Below the pieces are notes generated by a model that saw only the letters and a list, made by a program, of their open reading frames with translations, ran no database searches and had not been told where the DNA came from. DNA of 12,231 bases from Bacillota bacterium (GTDB lineage Bacteria; Bacillota; Clostridia; Christensenellales; Borkfalkiaceae): NCBI GenBank assembly GCA_003343765.1, contig QAKO01000030.1:1-12231 (forward strand). The letters are read 5' to 3'. Positions 6,396 to 12,231 of the stretch are shown one piece after another. Each line of letters begins with the position of its first letter. Positions within the stretch are counted from its first letter, which is position 1. Both the position numbers and the translations under genes were made by a program.

Positions 6396-7883
6396 TTATT
6401 TTTTATCTACAAACTTCAAAACTTCCGCATACAGTTTGTCTTTATCCGCAACCGTGGTAAAACGGGCGGACTTATCGCGCAATTTGGAAAGGCTTGCAGG
6501 CACTTTCATTGCCGTAGCAATATTCAGGTGTTTGATCGCCTTGAAAGAATCCTTGATGTCGTTCCCCGTGATCGCATACATGACGTCCTGAGGGAATTTA
6601 TACGGGCTTGCCGTGGAAACAATGACCATCGGCGCTCCGTCCTTTTCATGCTGTGCAATATAGTTGCCCGCCGCATACATCGCGCACGCCGTGTGCGTAT
6701 CCATCGGATACTGGTATTCTTCGAAAAATTCGTAGATAGTTTCCACCGTCTCGTCTTCACCGCAGGAATCTGCCCACAAAAGCTCCTGCAACTGTTCCAG
6801 CTCCTCATCGTACAGATTGTAAACCCCTTCTTGCGCAAGCTTGTCCATGCGCATCTGCACGCGCACCGCATTGCGGTCTGCAAGTTCAAACAAGAGACGC
6901 TCTAAATTGCTGGAGATCAGAATATCCATGCTCGGCGACATCGTCTTATAAAACTCGCGGCGTTTGTCATATACACCCGTACGAATGAAATCGGTCAGGA
7001 TATTGTTTTTATTGGATGCGCAAATAAGTTTTCCGACCGGAAGCCCCATCTTCTTCGCATAATATGCCGCAAGAATATTTCCGAAATTCCCTGTCGGAAC
7101 TGCAAAATTCACGGGCGATCCCATATCGATCTGTCCCGAAGATACAAGATCCAGATACGCCGAAAAATAATATGCGATCTGCGGCGCAAGTCTGCCGAAA
7201 TTGATCGAGTTCGCCGACGAAAGAATGACTCCCTTGTTTTTCAGTTCTTCCCGGCACGCTTCGCTCGTAAAGATCGTCTTGACCGCCGACTGGCATACGT
7301 CAAAATTGCTCCGAACCGCGACAACATTCACATTGTTCCCTTCCTGCGTTGCCATCTGCAATTTCTGCATTTTACTGACACCGTCGTTCGGATAGAACAC
7401 CATGATCTTGATGCCTTCTGCGTTCTTGAACCCTTCCATCGCCGCTTTGCCTGTATCGCCGCTCGTCGCGACAAGGATCAATACTTCTTCCTTGATCCCG
7501 CAAAGGTCGCAACCCTTCCGCAATAAATACGGCAAAAGCGTGAGCGCCATGTCTTTAAACGCACACGTAGGGCCATGAAAAAGCTCGAGCATGTACAGCC
7601 CCGCATCGATCTTGACCAGAGGCGCGGCATCCCCGCCTTCAAACTGCGCGTACGCCTTCGCACAAGCTTCTTTTAATCCGTCGTAATCATATTCGTCCAG
7701 ATATTTGTGCAGTACCGCCGCCGCCCGTTCCGCATAGTTCATGCCCAGCATTTCTTCCAGTTCCTGCTCCGAAACTTGCGGAAATACTTCCGGCACAAAC
7801 AATCCGCCGTCTTTTGCAATACCCTGCGCAATCGCCTGCGCTCCCGTCACGCATTCTCCCCCGCGTGTACTGATAAATTTCAT
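6396..7883 (-). CDS. thrC: Threonine synthase
   Basis: PLP enzyme converting O-phosphohomoserine to threonine and phosphate, the last step of threonine synthesis. 495 aa, the length of the long E. coli/yeast-type enzyme rather than the shorter plant/Bacillus type. The N-terminal STRG motif (5-8) is typical. The PLP lysine is K110 in FHGPTCAFKDMAL (102-114). ATSGDTGKAA and VPTGNFGN are the substrate- and phosphate-binding loops. ATG 7883 (MKFISTRGG) is preferred over an upstream in-frame start at 7910 because AAAGG lies 8 nt before it and homologues begin this way. The 129-nt gap upstream contains overlapping hairpins and no clear sigma-A promoter, so the gene may depend on read-through from the P-loop gene or on a promoter I cannot recognise. 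The small membrane-protein gene follows after 16 nt. Confidence 0.95.
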   Translation of the reverse strand: MKFISTRGGECVTGAQAIAQGIAKDGGLFVPEVFPQVSEQELEEMLGMNYAERAAAVLHKYLDEYDYDGLKEACAKAYAQFEGGDAAPLVKIDAGLYMLELFHGPTCAFKDMALTLLPYLLRKGCDLCGIKEEVLILVATSGDTGKAAMEGFKNAEGIKIMVFYPNDGVSKMQKLQMATQEGNNVNVVAVRSNFDVCQSAVKTIFTSEACREELKNKGVILSSANSINFGRLAPQIAYYFSAYLDLVSSGQIDMGSPVNFAVPTGNFGNILAAYYAKKMGLPVGKLICASNKNNILTDFIRTGVYDKRREFYKTMSPSMDILISSNLERLLFELADRNAVRVQMRMDKLAQEGVYNLYDEELEQLQELLWADSCGEDETVETIYEFFEEYQYPMDTHTACAMYAAGNYIAQHEKDGAPMVIVSTASPYKFPQDVMYAITGNDIKDSFKAIKHLNIATAMKVPASLSKLRDKSARFTTVADKDKLYAEVLKFVDKK

Positions 7884-7928
7884 ATTGACACCCTTTCGCC
7901 CGCTCTGCACAACCTGACATTGCGCACA

Positions 7929-7965
7929 TTCGGAAGCTCGCCCTTCCGAATTACGGAAGGACGAG
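7929..7965 (-). promoter_or_regulatory. Two mutually exclusive hairpins in the thrC leader
   Basis: Hairpin A pairs 7937-7948 with 7954-7965 (12 bp, one G-T wobble in the minus-strand RNA, 5-nt loop). Hairpin B pairs 7929-7936 with 7943-7950 (8 bp, perfect, 6-nt loop). They share 7937-7950, so only one can form. Order in the RNA: A's first arm, shared arm, B's last arm, then thrC ~45 nt later. No T-run follows either, so an attenuator is not proven. Confidence 0.45.
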
Positions 7966-8012
7966 TTTCCCGTTCGTGTTTATTTGATTCGTTTGTTTCG
8001 CTTACACGTTCC

Positions 8013-8420
8013 TTACAGATATTTCGCAACAAAATCCGGAAGGTCTTCCTTCGCACAGCTGCAAGTTACATAGATCGTAATATTGTTGGTCTCCGACAGT
8101 TTGTCGAGCATATAGTAGAATGCCGCCATCTCTTTGATCTCTTTGCCCGCGATCCGCGCTGCCCCGTCAACAAAAAGATATTCGTTGTCGTTGTTCGCCG
8201 CCACGACACCCTTGATAAATCCGCAAAGCGCATCTTCGCCCGCGATCATATAATCACTCGTATCGATAAAACGTATGTCTCTGTGAAGGTCGTACATATA
8301 ACGTTTGGTGTTGGTAACAAAAATCAGATGACCTTTCGCACCTTCCACTTTGCTGTTCGCTTCGTCAATAATGATTTTCGTTTTCCCTGTACCCTTAGGC
8401 CCGTAAATAATTTTGATCAT
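8013..8420 (-). CDS. Small P-loop ATP-binding protein of unknown function
   Basis: 135 aa. The N-terminus is a Walker A motif, GPKGTGKT (7-14), after a short beta strand. A hydrophobic strand ending in acid, EYLFVDG (~79-85), is the likely Walker B. The order resembles a minimal thymidine-kinase-like or RecA-like fold, but thymidine kinase zinc and lasso elements are not apparent. From memory, clostridial relatives are labelled ATP-binding protein or, doubtfully, twitching motility protein PilT; the length and absence of PilT secretion-ATPase motifs argue against a pilus role. YMYDLHRDIRFID (41-53) looks like a conserved core. GGAGG lies 6 nt before ATG 8420, and a good promoter lies ~28 nt upstream of the start. 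Probably cytoplasmic. It may be transcribed on into thrC, since no terminator with a T-run separates them. Confidence 0.85.
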   Translation of the reverse strand: MIKIIYGPKGTGKTKIIIDEANSKVEGAKGHLIFVTNTKRYMYDLHRDIRFIDTSDYMIAGEDALCGFIKGVVAANNDNEYLFVDGAARIAGKEIKEMAAFYYMLDKLSETNNITIYVTCSCAKEDLPDFVAKYL

Positions 8421-8447
8421 ATTAACCTCCGATCTTTTGATACATTT

Positions 8448-8476
8448 ATTTTACACTGTTTTTCTCCGACTTTCAA
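8448..8476 (-). promoter_or_regulatory. Sigma-A promoter of the P-loop gene
   Basis: On the minus strand TTGAAA (complement of 8471-8476), a 17-nt spacer, and TAAAAT (complement of 8448-8453), each one mismatch from consensus. The -35 starts 1 nt after the hairpin that ends the upstream unit. Confidence 0.7.
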
Positions 8477-8477
8477 T

Positions 8478-8527
8478 AGCTTTTCAAAAAAATTTATGAA
8501 AACTTTCGGAAATTTTTTCGAAAAGCT
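8478..8527 (-). terminator. AT-rich hairpin after the Re-citrate-synthase-like gene
   Basis: 8478-8495 pairs with 8510-8527 (18 bp, one mismatch) around a 14-nt loop that itself contains a GAAA/TTTC pairing. It begins 21 nt after the stop codon. The stem is mostly A-T, with a run of seven T inside its second arm on the minus strand. Weak but reasonably placed as a terminator. Confidence 0.45.
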
Positions 8528-8548
8528 TTTTCACAAATCGCGGCTCCG

Positions 8549-9946
8549 TTACTTGCTCCTGCCAAACGCAACAAATTCACGGTGACGATTCTGATCCAGA
8601 AGTCGGATCATGTTATCCAGTTCGTCGTCGCCCCAGATACTGTTCCTGCCTGCCGCATATTCGCTGTCGATCTGCTCTTTCATCTTCAAAACCAACTCGT
8701 CTTTTTTATCGATCTTATGTCCGTCAGGCAGATCGTAATAGTCGTTGATCCAGTACGCGATCCCCGCAAGCCCGCTCGCATTGTTGATCGATACGCGCGC
8801 AGGCCGTCCCAGAATCTTGGCCGTATCAAAAATATTGTAGATCTCGGGATCCTTCAGCATACCGTCTGCATGGATACCCGCTCTCGTCGCATTGAACGCC
8901 CTGCCTACAAACGGCGTCATCGGCGGGATAATGTAACCCAGTTCGTCTTCAAAATAATGCGCAATATCCGTGATCGCCGTAAAATCCATTCCGTCCGTCG
9001 TGCCGCGCAAAGACGCATATTCCACCGCCATCGCTTCCAAAGGACAATTCCCCGTGCGTTCGCCGATGCCCAGAAGCGAACAGTTTACACCGCTCGCACC
9101 GTACAGCCATGCCGTCGCAGCATTCGCGACAACTTTATAAAAATCATTGTGACCGTGCCATTCCAGCATACTGCTCGGCACTTCCGAATGGTGATGCAGT
9201 CCGTAGACGATCCCCTGCACACTGCGCGGCAGAGATGTGCCCGGATACGTCACGCCAAACCCCATCGTATCGCACATACGGATCTTGATCGGAATCCCGC
9301 TCTCTTTCGAAAGTTTCATCAGTTCGTTCGTGAACGGAACGACAAATCCGTAAAAATCTGCACGCGTGATGTCCTCAAAATGGCAACGCGGCCGGATCCC
9401 GTGCGAAAGCGCACTCTTCACGATCCCCAAATATTTATCCATCGCCTGCGCACGCGTCAGGTTCATCTTCTTGAAAATATGATAATCCGAACAGCTGACA
9501 AGAATACCCGTTTCCGCTACCCCTGCCTGCTTCACAAGCTCAAAATCCTTCACGTTCGCACGGATCCACGTCGTGATCTCCGGGAACTTCAGCCCCAGAT
9601 CCTGGCACTCTTTCAATGCCTGCCTGTCCTTTTCGCTGTACAGGAAAAACTCACTCTGCCGTACGATCCCTTTCGGGCCGCCAAGCCTGGACATCAGCTT
9701 GAATATATCCACGATCTGCTTCACCGTAAAAGGCGACGTCGATTGCTGTCCGTCACGGAACGTCGTGTCCGTGATCCATATCTCCTCCGGCATATTCATC
9801 GGAACGTGCCGATAGTTGAATACGACCTTCGGTATCTCATCGTACGGATACAGGTCGCGGAACAGCTCAGGCTGCTTCACGTCCTGCAATTCGTACTGGT
9901 ATTTGTCCTCTTCCAGCAAATTCTTGTTTTTATCAAAATAAATCAC
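8549..9946 (-). CDS. LeuA/NifV-family acyltransferase, probably Re-citrate synthase
   Basis: 465 aa. HMGL-like TIM-barrel enzyme that condenses acetyl-CoA with a 2-oxo acid. Signatures: TDTTFRDGQQ (59-68) with the metal-binding Asp and catalytic Arg; EWHGHND (262-268) with metal-ligand H264 and H266; and GIGERTGN (293-300). The C-terminal leucine-sensing domain of true isopropylmalate synthases is absent by length. The RQSEFFLYSEKD and SCSDYHIF stretches match, as I remember them, the Clostridium kluyveri/acetobutylicum Re-citrate synthase group (often auto-labelled 2-isopropylmalate synthase), which makes citrate from oxaloacetate in anaerobes. Homocitrate or isopropylmalate synthase remain possible. 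Start is GTG 9946, set by AAGGAGG 11 nt upstream inside the aminotransferase gene. The 3-nt gap to that gene implies co-transcription. No aconitase or isocitrate dehydrogenase gene is in view. Confidence 0.88.
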   Translation of the reverse strand: MIYFDKNKNLLEEDKYQYELQDVKQPELFRDLYPYDEIPKVVFNYRHVPMNMPEEIWITDTTFRDGQQSTSPFTVKQIVDIFKLMSRLGGPKGIVRQSEFFLYSEKDRQALKECQDLGLKFPEITTWIRANVKDFELVKQAGVAETGILVSCSDYHIFKKMNLTRAQAMDKYLGIVKSALSHGIRPRCHFEDITRADFYGFVVPFTNELMKLSKESGIPIKIRMCDTMGFGVTYPGTSLPRSVQGIVYGLHHHSEVPSSMLEWHGHNDFYKVVANAATAWLYGASGVNCSLLGIGERTGNCPLEAMAVEYASLRGTTDGMDFTAITDIAHYFEDELGYIIPPMTPFVGRAFNATRAGIHADGMLKDPEIYNIFDTAKILGRPARVSINNASGLAGIAYWINDYYDLPDGHKIDKKDELVLKMKEQIDSEYAAGRNSIWGDDELDNMIRLLDQNRHREFVAFGRSK

Positions 9947-9949
9947 GGA

Positions 9950-11140
9950 TCAGAACACCTCCTTGACAAATTGCTCGATCCGGTTCAGCCCTTCCGCAAT
10001 GTCTTCCTTCGAGATCGCATACGACAAACGCACACATTCGTCATCACCGAACGCGATCCCCGGAACTACCGCGACACCTTTCTCCAAAAGCATGTCCGCT
10101 ATATCCAAAGATCCGCCGATCTTTCTGCCGTTGTAACGCTTTCCGTACAATTTGTTTACGATCAGCATAATATAAAACGCGCCGTCCGGTTCAATGCAGT
10201 CCAGATGCTCGATCTGATGAATGCGCTCGATCATAAACTTCCTGCGGTCATTGAAGATCGCGCACATCTTCTCCAGCTCTTCTTCGCTGCCGTTGAGCGC
10301 CGCAAGCGTCGCATACTGCGATACGCTCGCAGGATTGCTCGTCGCATGGCTCTGGAATGAGTCGATCGCCTTCGCTACATCCTTCGGCGCCGCAAGCCAG
10401 CCGATTCTCCAGCCCGTCATTGCGTACGTCTTGGATACGCCGTTCACGATGACCGTATGCTCTTTCACTTTCTCGCTCACCCGCGCAATCGAAAAATGCT
10501 TTACACCGTCATAAATGAGTTTGGAATAAATTTCGTCCGAAAGCACCCAGATCCCCGCTTCTTCCACTACTTTGCCGATCGCACGGATCTCTTCTTCCGT
10601 ATACACCGCACCCGTAGGATTGGACGGAGAATTAAAAACAAGCATCTTCGTTTTCGGAGTAATCGCCTTTTTCAGATCCTCCGGCGTGATCTTGAAATGA
10701 TTGTCTTTATGCCCTTCCACAAAAACACTCACACCGCCGCAGACTTTCACTACTTCCGGATAGGTAAGCCAGTACGGCGCGGGAATGATCACCTCGTCCC
10801 CGTCTTCGATCAGGGCAAACATCGCATTGAATATGGAATGCTTTGCACCCGAAGATACGATGATCTGCGAAGGTTCGTATTCAAGACCCTGCTCCTGGCT
10901 GAATTTCTCCGCAATCTTCGCGCGAAGCTGCGGCAATCCCGATGAAGGCGTATACTTTGTACAGCCCTTGTCCAACGCTTCTTTCGCCGCATCGATGATG
11001 TGCTGCGGCGTATTGAAGTCGGGTTCGCCCGCCCCGAATCCGATGACAGACTTCCCTTCCGCTTTCATTGCTTTCGCTTTTGCCGTGATCGCAAGCGTCA
11101 GGGAAGGGGAAATAGAAGAAATTCTCTTCGTCGTGTTCAT
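9950..11140 (-). CDS. Class I/II pyridoxal-phosphate aminotransferase, aspartate type
   Basis: 396 aa, cytoplasmic fold-type I aminotransferase, likely interconverting aspartate/2-oxoglutarate and oxaloacetate/glutamate. Visible motifs: GAGEPDFNTP (36-45), SSGAK (96-100), NPTG (174-177), SDEIYSKLIYD (201-211) with D202 and Y205 contacting PLP, Schiff-base lysine K237 in VSKTYAMTGWRIGW (235-248), and substrate-carboxylate R371 in VRLSYA. The pattern fits subgroup Ib (Bacillus AspB/Thermus type), whose members can also take aromatic or other amino acids, so the substrate is not certain. ATG 11140 has GAGG 9 nt upstream. The 127-nt gap to prfA carries TATACT (complement of 11208-11213) with no good -35, a weak promoter candidate. 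The 3-nt spacing to the citrate-synthase-like gene suggests joint control of oxaloacetate use. Confidence 0.93.
   Translation of the reverse strand: MNTTKRISSISPSLTLAITAKAKAMKAEGKSVIGFGAGEPDFNTPQHIIDAAKEALDKGCTKYTPSSGLPQLRAKIAEKFSQEQGLEYEPSQIIVSSGAKHSIFNAMFALIEDGDEVIIPAPYWLTYPEVVKVCGGVSVFVEGHKDNHFKITPEDLKKAITPKTKMLVFNSPSNPTGAVYTEEEIRAIGKVVEEAGIWVLSDEIYSKLIYDGVKHFSIARVSEKVKEHTVIVNGVSKTYAMTGWRIGWLAAPKDVAKAIDSFQSHATSNPASVSQYATLAALNGSEEELEKMCAIFNDRRKFMIERIHQIEHLDCIEPDGAFYIMLIVNKLYGKRYNGRKIGGSLDIADMLLEKGVAVVPGIAFGDDECVRLSYAISKEDIAEGLNRIEQFVKEVF
9958..9964 (-). promoter_or_regulatory. Ribosome binding site fixing the GTG start at 9946
   Basis: AAGGAGG on the minus strand (complement of 9958-9964), a near-full anti-SD match, inside the last codons of the aminotransferase gene and 11 nt before GTG 9946. 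Confidence 0.7.
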
Positions 11141-11267
11141 AAGTATATACCTCGTATAAATTTTTATCTGATTTTAACGCCTCCCGCAACCGCTCATCCG
11201 TTACGGAAGTATAATTTTGCAACGAAAACCGCATGACGTACACGCATTTTTCACTGCATTCCACCGT

Positions 11268-12231
11268 TTACTCGTCTTCCGAAGAAGAAAGCTGCGCTTC
11301 TCTGTCGGCAATGGCAAGCGCTTCCAGCATTTCGCCGATGTCTCCCATCATGAAACTGTCCAACGAGTACAAAGTCAGCCCGATCCTGTGATCGGTCACA
11401 CGGTTCTGCGGGAAATTATAAGTGCGGATCCGCTCGCTGCGGTCACCCGTCCCTACCTGGCTCTTCCTGTTTTCCGCATAATCGCTCTGGTATTTCGAAT
11501 TATAATAATCGTAAAGGCGGCTCTTTAATACCTTCATCGCCTTTTCCCGGTTTTTGATCTGCGAACGCTCGTCCTGGCAAGTAACGACGATCCCCGTCGG
11601 CAAATGCGTGATACGGATACAGCTCTCCGTCTTGTTGATATGCTGCCCGCCGGCTCCGCCCGAACGATAGGTGTCGATCTTCAGGTCTTTGTCCAGTATT
11701 TCCACTTCCACGTCTTCCGGTTCGGGAAGCACCGCCACCGTCACCGTGGACGTATGCACCCTGCCCTGCGATTCCGTCTCCGGCACGCGCTGCACCCGAT
11801 GCACTCCGCTTTCATACTTGAGTTTGCTGTATACGCCCTTCCCCGAAACCGTGAACACCACTTCCTTCATGCCGCCCACTTCCGTTTCGCTCATGTCGAT
11901 CACTTCCGTCTTCCAGCGTATCGACTCCGCATACCTGCAATACATATTATACAGATCCGCCGCAAACAGGCTCGCTTCGTCGCCGCCTGCTCCGCCGCGT
12001 ATCTCCATCACTACGTTGCGCTCGTCGTTCTTGTCCTTCGGCAACAGCAGGATACGCAATTCGTCGTGGATCACCGCAAGTTTTTCCTTGCACGCATACC
12101 CCTCCTCCGTCAGCATATCCTTCATCTCTTTGTCCGTTTCCGTCTCCGCCGCCGCAAACGCTTCGTTCATCTCTTTCTCAACTTTCTTGTATTCGAGATA
12201 CTTTTCCGCCGTCTCCGCTATGTCCGAATGT
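11268..12231 (-). CDS. prfA: Peptide chain release factor 1, 5' end cut off
   Basis: Recognises UAA and UAG stop codons and triggers peptide release on the ribosome. 320 residues are in the window; compared with the usual ~355-360 aa, roughly 35-40 N-terminal residues lie beyond the right edge, and the frame stays open to it (first readable residues HSDIAETAEKYLEYKK). The domain 2 codon-reading motif is P-E-T (11775-11783) in RVPETESQGRVHTS, the RF1 PxT type rather than RF2's SPF. The catalytic GGQ is encoded at 11643-11651 within RSGGAGGQHINKTES; its Gln is the usual target of PrmC methylation. EIRGGAGGDEASLF is the family's domain 2 signature. The C-terminus ends in an acidic SSSEDE. No convincing terminator follows, so read-through into the aminotransferase gene is possible. 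Confidence 0.97.
   Translation of the reverse strand, partial: HSDIAETAEKYLEYKKVEKEMNEAFAAAETETDKEMKDMLTEEGYACKEKLAVIHDELRILLLPKDKNDERNVVMEIRGGAGGDEASLFAADLYNMYCRYAESIRWKTEVIDMSETEVGGMKEVVFTVSGKGVYSKLKYESGVHRVQRVPETESQGRVHTSTVTVAVLPEPEDVEVEILDKDLKIDTYRSGGAGGQHINKTESCIRITHLPTGIVVTCQDERSQIKNREKAMKVLKSRLYDYYNSKYQSDYAENRKSQVGTGDRSERIRTYNFPQNRVTDHRIGLTLYSLDSFMMGDIGEMLEALAIADREAQLSSSEDE

Noticed and set aside
8582..10360. 592-codon plus-strand open frame antisense to the citrate-synthase-like gene and the aminotransferase
   Set aside because: The product is an Arg/His/Val-rich string with no domain pattern. It lies opposite two well-recognised enzymes and is explained by their codon bias.
11180..11206. 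7-bp inverted repeat (CCGTAAC/GTTGCGG) between prfA and the aminotransferase gene
   Set aside because: Short, with a wobble pair and no T-run on the minus strand; not convincing as a prfA terminator.
10881..11264. 127-codon minus-strand frame overlapping the start of the aminotransferase
   Set aside because: It runs out of frame through 260 nt of the aminotransferase, has no good ribosome site, and loses any protein-like character in the overlap.

Overview
The window looks like a moderate-GC chromosomal segment of an anaerobic Firmicute of the class Clostridia. This rests on family content: an RNA uracil methyltransferase with a clostridial-type C-terminal extension, the DUF5685/J-domain gene pair, a Re-citrate-synthase-type member of the LeuA/NifV family, a mini P-loop protein, and AGGAGG-type ribosome binding sites. 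Genus cannot be read from the sequence. Almost everything is encoded on the minus strand, so transcription runs from high to low coordinates.

Reading along transcription: (1) 12231-11268, the 3' nine tenths of prfA (peptide release factor 1), running off the window. (2) 11140-8549, a two-gene unit: a class I aminotransferase of the aspartate type, then, 3 nt later, a Re-citrate/homocitrate/isopropylmalate synthase-family enzyme. Both can act around oxaloacetate. The unit ends at an AT-rich hairpin. (3) 8420-8013, a 135-aa P-loop protein with its own good promoter. (4) 7883-6053, thrC (threonine synthase) followed 16 nt later by a small two-helix membrane protein with a long acidic tail, closed by a strong 21-bp hairpin. 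The thrC leader holds two mutually exclusive hairpins. (5) 6033-5750, a gene-free stretch with two more hairpins and a degenerate ~22-bp tandem repeat. (6) 5222-5749, the only plus-strand gene, an unrecognised four-helix membrane protein with a near-consensus promoter. (7) 4904 to 1, a tight operon led by trpS, then a DUF5685 protein, a degenerate J-domain protein with a Cys-rich tail, a polytopic membrane protein resembling an ECF-transporter S component, and an rRNA m5U methyltransferase (RlmD/RlmCD type) that runs off the left edge.

Most genes are housekeeping (translation and amino-acid metabolism). The points that merit a second look are the hairpin/repeat island at 5765-6033, the competing hairpins before thrC, the J-domain protein without an HPD motif paired with DUF5685 and its Asp-rich motifs, and the probable Re-citrate synthase next to an aspartate-type aminotransferase. 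I saw no phage genes, transposase gene, CRISPR array, tRNA or rRNA, and no convincing new multi-gene system.
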